Positions 7,693 to 15,952 of a stretch of DNA of 64,000 nt are shown here, one piece after another (the stretch's first letter is position 1; the number at the start of each line of letters is the position of its first letter). The notes under the pieces were generated by a model. The model had not been told where the DNA came from and made no database searches. It was given only the letters and a program-made list of their open reading frames with translations. The translations under genes were made by a program, and so were the position numbers. The DNA lies in contig CAAGEK010000065.1 in the NCBI GenBank assembly GCA_900768845.1, forward strand, positions 1-64,000, written 5' to 3'. The DNA comes from Alphaproteobacteria bacterium. GTDB lineage: Bacteria; Pseudomonadota; Alphaproteobacteria; CAAGCB01; CAG-977.

Positions 7693-7864
7693 CCGCTTGC
7701 TCCGTTACAGCTTTATTGATAAACGCTCCGTTTTCATATCTGTCCCCGATTTGAGCCGTTTGAGATTGCACAAAATCCGCGCCCGCCAAACCGACAATCA
7801 TTTCCATACCGTTCCATTCGATAACATTTTCAACAATTCCGTCTTTGATAACGGCATATTTCAT
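7676..7864 (-). CDS. Small tail-fibre-associated protein
   Basis: 62 aa from ATG 7864, which overlaps the glycine-rich gene stop as ATGA. It begins MKYAVIKDGIVENVIEW, a pattern common in short proteins encoded after tail-fibre genes. Its 3' end overlaps the endolysin by 17 bp. Possibly a fibre chaperone or accessory tip; not proven. Confidence 0.55.
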   Translation of the reverse strand: MKYAVIKDGIVENVIEWNGMEMIVGLAGADFVQSQTAQIGDRYENGAFINKAVTEQADVEKV

Positions 7865-8445
7865 TCGTAAGCCTCCCATTCCAAATAAACACACCCGTTC
7901 GAGCCCGAATTTCCGCTTCCGCCACCTTGAGTTCCGCCTCCGCCCGAGCCGTAAACCGTTCCGTTAAAAGTTCGATCGGCCGCGGATGCACCGACAATTA
8001 CAGTGCCTCCGCTCCCGCCGCCGTTTGCGCCGTTCGCTCCGTTGTAACCGAACCCGCCGGCTCCGCCACCGCCGCCGCCATTGGCGATAACTTCGCCGTT
8101 AAAAGAAGATGACCCGCCTGTGCCGCCGGTCGCAACACCGACAACAATTCCGATCGTTTGGGGAAGGCTCTTCAGCTCTGTTTCGTTGTAAACTCTGATG
8201 ACTTTCGCCCCTGTTCCGCCCGTGCCGCCCCACATCGTCATTCCGCCGCCCGCGCCGCCGTGACCGCCTGCGCCGATTACGGTGACTGTCAAGCCGGAAC
8301 AACCGGCGGGGACTGTAAAATTCTGAGAGCTTGTTATCAAAAGAGTTTTCTTGATTTTGACGAGTTCCCAAACGACCATGCCGCCTGTAACCAAGCGCAA
8401 AATCCGACCGCCCGCCATAAAGCGTTTAATATCAGACAGTTTCAT
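7861..8445 (-). CDS. Glycine-rich tail tip/fibre protein
   Basis: 194 aa. After an N-terminal attachment region (about 1-40), the chain is dominated by glycine-rich runs (GAGGHGGAGGG, NGGGGGGAGG, GSGGGGTQGGG), a pattern of polyglycine-sandwich receptor-binding domains in phage tail tips. It ends YLEWEAYE. It sits directly after the short fibre N-domain gene, so it probably provides the host-contacting end. Confidence 0.7.
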   Translation of the reverse strand: MKLSDIKRFMAGGRILRLVTGGMVVWELVKIKKTLLITSSQNFTVPAGCSGLTVTVIGAGGHGGAGGGMTMWGGTGGTGAKVIRVYNETELKSLPQTIGIVVGVATGGTGGSSSFNGEVIANGGGGGGAGGFGYNGANGANGGGSGGTVIVGASAADRTFNGTVYGSGGGGTQGGGSGNSGSNGCVYLEWEAYE

Positions 8446-8449
8446 CTCA

Positions 8450-8809
8450 TCACCCTTTGATGGCGTACAAAACGGACGTATCGGCTTTTTGGGCTGCCGT
8501 CAAAGCATCGTAAGCGGCTTGATTGTTCAATACGACAAACGTCCGGATCGTCTCTGATAAAACGGCTTCGTCCCGCGTCGGCTTATCGCTTGTAGAGGCG
8601 GATATCTTTGCTTCGATCGCCTGAGATAACTGCGTGTTATCATCGGCATTCGGCGTCAACCCCGCCGCCAAAATCGCGGCGACAATCTCGCGCTGAGGGG
8701 CTTCAATAGCGATTGCAGGAGGGATAGAGCCGGGTTCGCCCGTATCAAGGTTGAAATCCTTGTATGTTGCGTTCGGATCCGTTTCGTTATGCGGCTGATT
8801 ATATTTCAT
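8450..8809 (-). CDS. Short tail fibre N-terminal protein
   Basis: 119 aa. The segment IPPAIAIEAPQREIV followed by AAGLTP-ADDNTQL-QAI is the typical N-terminal repeat of tail fibre/collar proteins. The usual long fibre shaft is missing, so the fibre is either very short or continues as the adjacent glycine-rich protein. The start is 1 bp from the DUF2313 stop. Confidence 0.75.
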   Translation of the reverse strand: MKYNQPHNETDPNATYKDFNLDTGEPGSIPPAIAIEAPQREIVAAILAAGLTPNADDNTQLSQAIEAKISASTSDKPTRDEAVLSETIRTFVVLNNQAAYDALTAAQKADTSVLYAIKG

Positions 8810-9391
8810 TTAATCCTCCAAGATTTTATAACAGATGCGAGTATGAGATTGTTTCATGCGGTCAAGCGTACACATCAGGTCGTCGCCGTAGACCGTTTTT
8901 TCCTCTGTTTCTCCGTTTTCATTCGTAAAGGTCGTTATGCGCGGATAAAAAGAAACGATCAGGCAAAAACGGCAGTGCATTTCGTTATTTAAAGCGTCTT
9001 TTCCCAAACGGGATTTTCCGCAGACAAAAGGTTGAAGAGCCGTTACCGAACCGACATAGCCCAAATCCTTTATCACCTGTTCATAAGCCGTCTTTTCTTG
9101 TCCTGCTCCCATATTCATTCTGGATTGAACGGCTTTGCGGCGTTCAATGGGTAAAGTGTTGACGCCGTATGAACAAATATCGGGCAAGCCGTAATCCTTT
9201 TCCCATTCGTCAAGGCTGAGTTCCGTTGCCGTGGAAATATCGGATTCGCGCAAAATCTGTTCAAAAAACAGGTGGACGTCATACAATGCTTCAGCCGCTA
9301 CGCTTAACAGGCGACACATAACTGAGTCTGGTTTTTGTTCCCAGATTCGTCCTTTCGGAAGCAGTGCATAAAGTTGATTTAGATAATTCAT
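8810..9391 (-). CDS. Mu gp48-like tail protein (DUF2313)
   Basis: 193 aa. The N-terminus YLNQLYALLPKGRIW and ATELSLDEWEKDYGLPD match the Mu gp48/YmfQ baseplate family, as does ERRKAV-RMN-GAG. It acts at the baseplate where fibres join. It overlaps the gp47-like stop by 4 bp. Confidence 0.85.
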   Translation of the reverse strand: MNYLNQLYALLPKGRIWEQKPDSVMCRLLSVAAEALYDVHLFFEQILRESDISTATELSLDEWEKDYGLPDICSYGVNTLPIERRKAVQSRMNMGAGQEKTAYEQVIKDLGYVGSVTALQPFVCGKSRLGKDALNNEMHCRFCLIVSFYPRITTFTNENGETEEKTVYGDDLMCTLDRMKQSHTRICYKILED

Positions 9392-10452
9392 GCGCCCCCG
9401 CTTGTTCCGTAAGAGATGGAACCTAAAATCGCAAGTTCATGACCTTGAGTATGAATATCCGCTGTCGGTGCGGCTAAAACATGGTCTTCTGTAACCGTGA
9501 TGACGGCGTTTCTGATTGCGTTCAGTTTCAAGACCTTGCCGGGTTCCGCCGAAAGGAACAGATCTTCCAGATTTGAACGGATACCGGCTTTCGTATCGTC
9601 GTCGTTCGGGCTTAAATCATTGATGACAAAATCAACGACCTTTGCCGTCGGAGCCATGACGTAGAGTTCTTCGACCGTCGCCGGAACTTTCGACATGATG
9701 TAATCCCGCACGGCTTTGATTTCGTTTTCATCGGGCAAAATCGTATCTATTTTGTTGTCCATGACGAAACGAACGGCAACCGTCCCAAGCCCCATAGCAT
9801 TCGGGTAACACCACGCGCGGGTAACGCCGGGGACTTCTTTTGCCCAAGCGACATAATCGGAATCCGCACCCCCCAAAGGCGGATTTTGAATGAACGATTT
9901 TAAACGCGCGCGCAAATCCTCTATATCTTCAACGTCATATCCTCCGGAAATGCCGTTTTCGGCAACGGTTACAGACGTTTCAATACCGACAATCGCCGAC
10001 GTCATTGATAATATGGAATCGGTCTCAAGGTTTCCGCTTTGACCGGCGTTGACGGCTTTGACGGAAACGACGGCTTGACCGTCTGCGATAACGGCGGAAG
10101 AGGTCGTTTTATAGAAAACGCCGTCCGCGCGTTTTAATTCCGTGCCCGAAGGGATTGAAACATTGTCCGTTCCTTTAAAGATGACGTTACCTTGAGCGAA
10201 ACTGGCTTCTTTTCTGGGCTTCCCGCGATTTTTAGCATGGCGTTCCAAATTTTCCGCATCGGCCGTATCAATAAAAATCTGGCGAAAAATCCATTCGCCG
10301 AACTTATAAAGCCCGTATGTCGCCATAGCGATTATTTTGGCGTAAACGGTCAAAAACGAACGGGACAACAAACTGGCGTCCGGAAACTTTGAACGAATGT
10401 TCGCCTTGTTTTGTTCCAACAAATCTTCATAGCTCGGCGTATTAAAGGCCAT
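9388..10452 (-). CDS. Mu gp47-like baseplate J protein
   Basis: 354 aa from ATG 10452, which has GGAGG upstream and begins MAFNTPSYEDLLEQ; a longer frame to 10509 would overlap the previous gene by 68 bp. Features of the baseplate J/gp47 family are an early IRSKFPDASLLSRSF, GTELKRADGVFYKTT, PPLGGADSDYVAWAKEVPGV and a VPATVEELYVMAPT C-terminal domain. It builds the baseplate wedge. Confidence 0.9.
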   Translation of the reverse strand: MAFNTPSYEDLLEQNKANIRSKFPDASLLSRSFLTVYAKIIAMATYGLYKFGEWIFRQIFIDTADAENLERHAKNRGKPRKEASFAQGNVIFKGTDNVSIPSGTELKRADGVFYKTTSSAVIADGQAVVSVKAVNAGQSGNLETDSILSMTSAIVGIETSVTVAENGISGGYDVEDIEDLRARLKSFIQNPPLGGADSDYVAWAKEVPGVTRAWCYPNAMGLGTVAVRFVMDNKIDTILPDENEIKAVRDYIMSKVPATVEELYVMAPTAKVVDFVINDLSPNDDDTKAGIRSNLEDLFLSAEPGKVLKLNAIRNAVITVTEDHVLAAPTADIHTQGHELAILGSISYGTSGGA

Positions 10453-10834
10453 TATCGTTCCTCCATAAAAAGTCAAAGCGGGCGTTACCGTCATGCTTTT
10501 GCAGATCAACGGAAAGCATCAATCGGCCGTAATTGTCATACGCCGCAGAAACGGTTGCTTTTTTGCAGATTTTTTCTTCAATCAGCCAGGACAGGGCTTT
10601 TTGAGCAAACTCTTGCGCTTTTTTCAACGTTTCCGCCGAACGCTTTGCATTTTGGAGCGTCCAAAGTTTCGATCCGATTTCTCCGCCCCACCAACCGCGC
10701 TGATTTCCTTCACGGGCGTCGGAGAATAAAGAAATCAAAATTGCCGTTCTCAGCCCGCTATCTGTTTTCAGCACTCCGTTTTGATAAACCAAGTCTCCGG
10801 CTGTTTCTTTGGTTATTTCAAACGCTGCGTCCAT
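10442..10834 (-). CDS. Mu gp46-like baseplate protein
   Basis: 130 aa of the phage GP46 family, a gp25/GPW-like baseplate component. Characteristic segments are LRTAILISLFSDAR, RGWWGGEIGSKLWTL and a QEFAQKALSWLIEE helix. It lies between gp45-like and gp47-like genes, as in Mu. Confidence 0.88.
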   Translation of the reverse strand: MDAAFEITKETAGDLVYQNGVLKTDSGLRTAILISLFSDAREGNQRGWWGGEIGSKLWTLQNAKRSAETLKKAQEFAQKALSWLIEEKICKKATVSAAYDNYGRLMLSVDLQKHDGNARFDFLWRNDNGL

Positions 10835-10835
10835 A

Positions 10836-11411
10836 TCAGTCTCCCATTGTTACAAGAGGCGGCGTCGTAGGAGCCTGAACGGAATCTTTGTGCGTATGCG
10901 CGTCAAAAATTGACCTGATTTCCGTCAAATTGCCCTTTTTATCGGCGACTTCCGCTTGAGATGTAATGTTTTGCGTCACGTCCAATGTTTCTGAAATGCT
11001 GACCGCGCCGTTCATCTGAATTTCATCGGCGTCAATCACGAATTTTGAAGTTTTTACAGCGATTTCGTTACCGCGTTTTAAATAAATTTCGTCGCCTTCG
11101 TCCGTATAAATGGCGACTTCGCCGGCCTTTAACCCTTTGACGCGGATTTTCCTGTTTTCCGCCGCAATGATCACACCGTTTGAACGGTCTCCGCCGACAA
11201 ACAGAACCGTCGCCAAAGAACCTGCCGGAGGCACTGACGTCATGCCATAATCTTGAACGCGCTCCACATTGCTTTTTAATTCGCCGTCCAGCAAAGACAC
11301 CTGACATAACTGGGCGTTCGCATTATCCGAAACAGCCTTTAAAACGCCGCGCCCGATCATCAATAAAACGCGGGATTGAATGTTTTTTAATAGCCTTGTT
11401 AAAGTATCCAT
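10836..11411 (-). CDS. Mu gp45-like baseplate spike protein
   Basis: 191 aa from ATG 11411 (GAGG 6 bases upstream); a TTG-initiated longer frame from 11432 is less likely. It has an OB-fold-like N-domain (GMTSVPPAGSLATVLFVGGDRSNGV) and a beta-helical tip domain with repeated short strands (DEGDEIYLKRGNEI, MNGAVSISETLDV). It ends in an AHTHKDSVQAP-T-P metal-site-like tip. Membrane-piercing spike. Confidence 0.9.
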   Translation of the reverse strand: MDTLTRLLKNIQSRVLLMIGRGVLKAVSDNANAQLCQVSLLDGELKSNVERVQDYGMTSVPPAGSLATVLFVGGDRSNGVIIAAENRKIRVKGLKAGEVAIYTDEGDEIYLKRGNEIAVKTSKFVIDADEIQMNGAVSISETLDVTQNITSQAEVADKKGNLTEIRSIFDAHTHKDSVQAPTTPPLVTMGD

Positions 11412-11418
11412 TAAAGCC

Positions 11419-12471
11419 TCATTTGATTTCAATCGCGCCCGGAGGCAAAAGGCCGCCTGCGTCTTTGGTTTTCTTCACAATCGGCAAACGTTTGTATGCG
11501 TCCGGATTAACAAGGGAAAGCCTCGTCTTTGCGCCGTCATTACCCAACGAAAAAGAAACTTCTTTGATTAAAAGGTTAGCGTTGATACCGAAACGCGGAA
11601 TATAAACGCGGGACAAGGTGTTTTTCTGCCAAAGAAGCCCGTTTGTTTGCGCCCAACCTTGAACCGTGATTTCCACGCTTGCCGAACAGCCGGAACGAAC
11701 GCAGGCTTCCCAGGCAGCCAGTTCGGAAACGGCAATGCCGCTTTCCGTATTTTGAATAACCTGCAGCAACGGGCGGTAACGTTTGACGTTCAAATCTTCG
11801 GAAGTTCCCGAAGCATTCGCGTTTTCTTGCGTGTCGTCCGTCATGACCGTTTGATTTTTAACGACATAGTTTGAAAAACGGTTCGACCAGTCTGAATTCA
11901 AAACGGCTTCAAGAATATTTTCGCCGTAAACCAAATCGTCCGCGGATCCGTTTAACCCCGCTCGTGTTAAAACCAGATTGCCGGAAGCGTCCGAAGTAAC
12001 CAGAACGGCGCGGGCTTTTGCCGCTCTGTCCAAAGCGTCAAAGACGGTTTCTCCGGGCTGAATTTTAAAAGATTTAAACACTTCGCCCGTATCGGAAACC
12101 TGATTGACGACTTTAATTTTAAAAGGCTGACAGAGTTTGACGGCAATTTCATATAAGTTCAGATCGAACCATTCGTCCGGTTCGGCAATAACGGAACATT
12201 CCGCCAAATCGACGGTTTTATCCGCACCTTTTAACGATAAGCCGCATTCGTTCGCTGATATATTCGATGTCGAGCCGGTAATGTAACCGGAACAAACGAC
12301 CTGATTTTCCAATTTTAAAACGGCCGAAGCCCCCGGATAAAGCAATACGCCGCCCGATTGTTCGGCGGAAATGTTAAATTCGCCGGCAATCGCGTCTATC
12401 GCGGAAGAAACCTGTAGTGACGTCCAACCGCTGAAAATCCTGTCTTCGATTGTTAAGGAAACGCCGATCAT
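11419..12471 (-). CDS. Mu gpP-like baseplate hub protein
   Basis: 350 aa. N-terminal SLTIEDRIFSGWTSLQVSSAID, then a gpD/gp27-like hub pattern: PCPGA-type VLLYPGASAVLKLENQ and a VVCSGYI strand, followed by KIQPGETVFDALDRAAKARAV. It forms the hub on which the gp45 spike sits. It overlaps the gpN-like gene by 4 bp. Confidence 0.85.
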   Translation of the reverse strand: MIGVSLTIEDRIFSGWTSLQVSSAIDAIAGEFNISAEQSGGVLLYPGASAVLKLENQVVCSGYITGSTSNISANECGLSLKGADKTVDLAECSVIAEPDEWFDLNLYEIAVKLCQPFKIKVVNQVSDTGEVFKSFKIQPGETVFDALDRAAKARAVLVTSDASGNLVLTRAGLNGSADDLVYGENILEAVLNSDWSNRFSNYVVKNQTVMTDDTQENANASGTSEDLNVKRYRPLLQVIQNTESGIAVSELAAWEACVRSGCSASVEITVQGWAQTNGLLWQKNTLSRVYIPRFGINANLLIKEVSFSLGNDGAKTRLSLVNPDAYKRLPIVKKTKDAGGLLPPGAIEIK

Positions 12472-13682
12472 ACCAACACCTCCAGCGTTTTATTTGCCGG
12501 AACGAACAGCGGATTTTTGATTTTATTGCGGCTGACGATCTCGTCCGCTTTTGAATAATCGCCGTATAATTCATAAGCAATGACACAGGCGGGCAGGACG
12601 CTTTTTGTTTCATAGCTTGACACCGTTTTTAAATCGGCCGATTGTTCCGTAATCGCTTCAACAAGCGTTTTTTGAAGCCCTTGTAAAGTTTGTGACAGTT
12701 CAATGTTTTCGGTCGAAACGATTTCCGTATCTAAAACGTCGGCCAGCTCGTCGCGCAGTACGACGGCTTCGTCGTATGTATCAAAATCAACGTTCAAGAC
12801 TGTTTGCACGGCCGCGATAACAGCCGTTTGACGAATGACGGCGGATAAAGCCTTTTCATTTTGATCGACCTGTCTTTTTAATTTCGCCGCGACGTTCTTT
12901 TTGGGTTGCGACGAGCCGAACTCGTAGAAAAACCGCCGCTGGGCAATCAGTTTTGATTTTTCCGACAATCCGGGAAATTGAAACAAATCCAACAGATTTT
13001 GCTGAAATCCCGCTCCGCCGGCCAAAGCCTTTAAAGGATTGTCCGAAAAAGCCGTAATCACCGCGTTCCATTCGGCAACGGAGTTATACAGTTCCGCCGT
13101 TCCTTCCTGAAATTCCTTAACGCCCGCCGCAACGTCGGAAACTGGGTCAAGTAATGTCTTTGTTAATGTTTCAAGTTTGGTATTGCTTAATTCCGCCAAA
13201 GACGCAGGCAACCCCGCCAAATCAAATTTCGCGGAGAATTCCTTTCCCGATAAGTCAGCCGCCTTTTGCGCCGCCGCCGACAACCTGTTGGTAAAGCTGG
13301 CCGTAATGACGATGCCGCCTTCAAATTCCGCTTTGATAAAACGCATATTGATTTGCGCGTATCCGCCTTCGTCCTTGATACGGATAACGCTGTACCCGTC
13401 AGGAACAACGTTCGCCGACGCCCGATACGGATGCACCAACGCTCCGGAACCTGATTCGTTAAGCGCGTTTTCCAAGCTTTCCAGATTTTTGGCGTAATCG
13501 CCGAACAAAAAACCGGTGATGTTATAAACGTCGTCTTTGCGGCCTAAGTCCTGAATACTGCCGATTTCCTTACCCGGAAATTCGTTATGTACGATACGCC
13601 TGCCGAATTCGTCTTCAACCTTGTCAACGAAAAACGGAATACCTTTAAACGAAGCCTCGCGCAAATCGTCTTTCCACCCCAT
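12468..13682 (-). CDS. Mu gpN-like DNA circularisation/tail protein
   Basis: 404 aa. The N-terminal domain (about 1-90: LREASFKGIPFFVD, GRRIVHNEFPGKE, NITGFLFGDYAKN) is the DNA_circ_N signature of Mu gpN. A helical central region follows and PACVIAYELYGDYSKADEI near the end is typical. Tail/baseplate component; the circularisation name is historical. Confidence 0.9.
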   Translation of the reverse strand: MGWKDDLREASFKGIPFFVDKVEDEFGRRIVHNEFPGKEIGSIQDLGRKDDVYNITGFLFGDYAKNLESLENALNESGSGALVHPYRASANVVPDGYSVIRIKDEGGYAQINMRFIKAEFEGGIVITASFTNRLSAAAQKAADLSGKEFSAKFDLAGLPASLAELSNTKLETLTKTLLDPVSDVAAGVKEFQEGTAELYNSVAEWNAVITAFSDNPLKALAGGAGFQQNLLDLFQFPGLSEKSKLIAQRRFFYEFGSSQPKKNVAAKLKRQVDQNEKALSAVIRQTAVIAAVQTVLNVDFDTYDEAVVLRDELADVLDTEIVSTENIELSQTLQGLQKTLVEAITEQSADLKTVSSYETKSVLPACVIAYELYGDYSKADEIVSRNKIKNPLFVPANKTLEVLV

Positions 13683-13683
13683 T

Positions 13684-15183
13684 TTACGCCCCCGCCAAAG
13701 TTCTGGTTAACCCGATTTCCGTTCTGTCGGCGTCGGAATTAGCAACGTTTAAACGCATTCCGGCAGGCAGGTTTTCCCCGCGAATAACGACTTCCGTGCG
13801 AAGCGTTTTTGCTTCTTCAATCCGCTGTGTTTGAGCGGGCGGCGCGGCATTGGGCGTTTCATCGAACAAAACGGGACGATCGGCGGGAAGTTTGGGCAAG
13901 CTTTCCGCCTCACTGTTTTTTTCGGCAGTTTCCCGCTTTTCGCGCTTCCCGAAAATTTTTTCCAACAACCAACCCGTCCCGCCTTCAATGATGGAAGCGA
14001 TTTTCAAAGACCAGTCGGCAATCTTTTTTAAGGCAACGCCCGCCGCGAACAGGATAACGACAAACTGCCCGATCGGGTTTGTCAGCAACACCAGGCCGAA
14101 CGCCGCCAAAGCCTTAACCAGCACGCCCAAAGAAACCAACAGCGCGCCGGACATAACCCCCGCCAGCATCAAAAGGGCGTTTTTAAATCCGCCGACAAAA
14201 TCAACGGCCGTCTGCATAAAACCGCCGAAACTTTTTAAAGTCGCCCAGATTTCAATAACGGCATTTTTTGCCGTGATAAACCCGTTGACAAAGGCCGCCC
14301 CCGTTTTTTCCGCCCATTCCTGCAACGAACCGTTATCCGCCATAGCGTCAACCGTATTTAATAAAACGGACAGTTCATTTTTCAGCCATTTAAACGGCCC
14401 TGATTCCATGACCATTTTTGAAAAGCGTGTCCATTGGTCGGACAGATTGGACACCATACCCGACCACGTTTTGGATAATCCCTCCATTGCGCCGGAATAG
14501 CCTTTGCGGTCAAAAACTTCATAGACCAGTTTTTCCAACGCTTCCATGTTATGGACGTCGGCATAAAGCGTGACTTTTTGTTTGTCCTTGTCAAAAAAGG
14601 TATAAGTCAGTTTGTTGCCGATTGTTTGATAGATACCGCCGATTGCCGTACGCAGTTGTTCAAACTGCCCCGATTTTGCTTTTCCGACGGCGTCAACCAG
14701 CTGTAACAACGGTTTTCCCGAAGCCGCCGCCGCGTCGCCGATCGCCAGCAAACTGCCGTTCATCGGGTCAATTCCTGAAGAAACAAGGTTTTTATAGGCT
14801 TCCGTTACGTCCGAGAGTTCATACGGCGTTTTAACGGCAAAGTCGGAAATCCACGCCATTGCTTTTTTGGCATTGGCCGAAGAGCCTTCCAACGTCGTTA
14901 AAACGGTTTCCATGTCTTCAAACATGGCGGCCACGTCCAGAAAGTTCCGTTTAAATCCCCAAGCCAACCCCGCACTGAGAGCCGCCGTTTTTAAAACAAT
15001 GCCGTTTAATGCCGACAATGTTGTTGAAAAAGATGATTTTAAGGCCGTAAAAGAAGAAGAAATTCCGGCAAAATTGTTTTTAAAGCCAAGCGTCATTTTG
15101 CGCAGAGCGGAAGACAGGCTTTTCATGCCCGCGCTCATCGCGTCAATCAATTTGACTTTTAAACTGATTTCCTCGTTTGCCAT
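13684..15183 (-). CDS. Tail tape measure protein
   Basis: 499 aa from ATG 15183 (AGGAAGAAGA upstream). The N-terminus MANEEISLKVKLIDAM and the SSALRKMTLGFKNN helix are followed by a tape-measure core with EDMETVLTTLEGSSANAKKA and FAVKTPYELSDVTEAYKNLV. Hydrophobic helices lie at about 330-390. At about 500 residues it predicts a short contractile tail. It follows the gpE/gpE' frameshift gene as expected. Confidence 0.9.
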   Translation of the reverse strand: MANEEISLKVKLIDAMSAGMKSLSSALRKMTLGFKNNFAGISSSFTALKSSFSTTLSALNGIVLKTAALSAGLAWGFKRNFLDVAAMFEDMETVLTTLEGSSANAKKAMAWISDFAVKTPYELSDVTEAYKNLVSSGIDPMNGSLLAIGDAAAASGKPLLQLVDAVGKAKSGQFEQLRTAIGGIYQTIGNKLTYTFFDKDKQKVTLYADVHNMEALEKLVYEVFDRKGYSGAMEGLSKTWSGMVSNLSDQWTRFSKMVMESGPFKWLKNELSVLLNTVDAMADNGSLQEWAEKTGAAFVNGFITAKNAVIEIWATLKSFGGFMQTAVDFVGGFKNALLMLAGVMSGALLVSLGVLVKALAAFGLVLLTNPIGQFVVILFAAGVALKKIADWSLKIASIIEGGTGWLLEKIFGKREKRETAEKNSEAESLPKLPADRPVLFDETPNAAPPAQTQRIEEAKTLRTEVVIRGENLPAGMRLNVANSDADRTEIGLTRTLAGA

Positions 15184-15330
15184 TGTTCTTCTTCCTTTAA
15201 ACGCCGTCCCGCCATTTTGACCCAAAAGGTCAAATCTTCGGCGTCCATACGCATTATTCGGTCAATGTCGATATAGAACGGGTATCCGGCAAGCAGTCGG
15301 ACGCCGCGTTCCCAGTCTGCGGGGAAGGAC
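15159..15330 (-). CDS. Frameshift extension of tail assembly gene
   Basis: In the -1 frame relative to the preceding gene, an open segment reads LFDHIKFYQSFPADWERG, then YIDIDRIMRMDAEDLTFW and GRRLKEEEQW, ending at TAA 15159-15161. It has no plausible start of its own and resembles the E' / G-T extension of tail assembly chaperones. The two frames overlap over at least 80 bp, so the slip site near 15330-15370 is not pinned down. Confidence 0.7.
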
Positions 15331-15577
15331 TGATAAAATTTGATATGATCGAATAAACCTCCGTCATATCGGCAACGTCCATGCGTTCCAGTTTTGCCTT
15401 TTCCGTTCCCGTCGTCCGGCTTGCCAAAGTCAGCATATCGTCAAACGACACTTCAACGTTGCGTTTCAGTTCAATCCCGCGGAAATCGCCGGCGGTCGGA
15501 CGGCGGACGGTCAATTCGGTGATTGTTTCGTTTTCTCCCCATGTAATCGGGGTTTTAAGCGTGTATTTAACAACCAT
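15254..15577 (-). CDS. Tail assembly chaperone, short form
   Basis: 107 aa. Starts VKYTLKTPITWGENETITEL and has LTVRRPTAGDF-GIE, typical of the Mu gp41/gpE-type tail assembly family. The last 20 residues in this frame (SPSPQTGNAAS) look non-conserved, whereas the -1 frame stays conserved; a programmed frameshift is therefore likely. It is positioned between tube and tape measure as in other contractile phages. Confidence 0.8.
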   Translation of the reverse strand: MVVKYTLKTPITWGENETITELTVRRPTAGDFRGIELKRNVEVSFDDMLTLASRTTGTEKAKLERMDVADMTEVYSIISNFISPSPQTGNAASDCLPDTRSISTLTE

Positions 15578-15943
15578 TTAAACAATCTCCTCCGCATCGG
15601 TTCCGGTGAATTTGACAGGCAAAGTCCCTTCTTCGCAGGTCACGGTTCCGTCCCCGCTGTAAAAGGCGTTTTTAAGCGAAATCGTTTTGCCGTTTTGCAA
15701 AGACAGCGTAACGGTTTTATCCTTCATCTGAACGATTGCCGCCACGTCCAATGCTTCGCTGTCTTGGATTTCGCCCTCGATATACGGTTCCTGTGCCGTT
15801 TCCTTGTACCCGATGACTTTCAGGTTCGCCCCGAAAATCGGTTCGCGCTTCGGGTGGCCGAGGTTATAAGACCACTGGCCTTTGGCTTCCAAAATGCTGC
15901 CGTCCGTTTTGACTTCAATTGATCCGGCTACTCTTAATCCCAT
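15578..15943 (-). CDS. Tail tube protein
   Basis: 121 aa. GLRVAGSIEVKTDGSILEAKGQ and YNLGHPKREPIFGANLKVIGYKE match the Mu gpM-type tail tube family, which forms the inner tube beneath the sheath. It lies 9 bp after the sheath stop. Confidence 0.88.
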   Translation of the reverse strand: MGLRVAGSIEVKTDGSILEAKGQWSYNLGHPKREPIFGANLKVIGYKETAQEPYIEGEIQDSEALDVAAIVQMKDKTVTLSLQNGKTISLKNAFYSGDGTVTCEEGTLPVKFTGTDAEEIV

Positions 15944-15952
15944 GTTTCCTCC

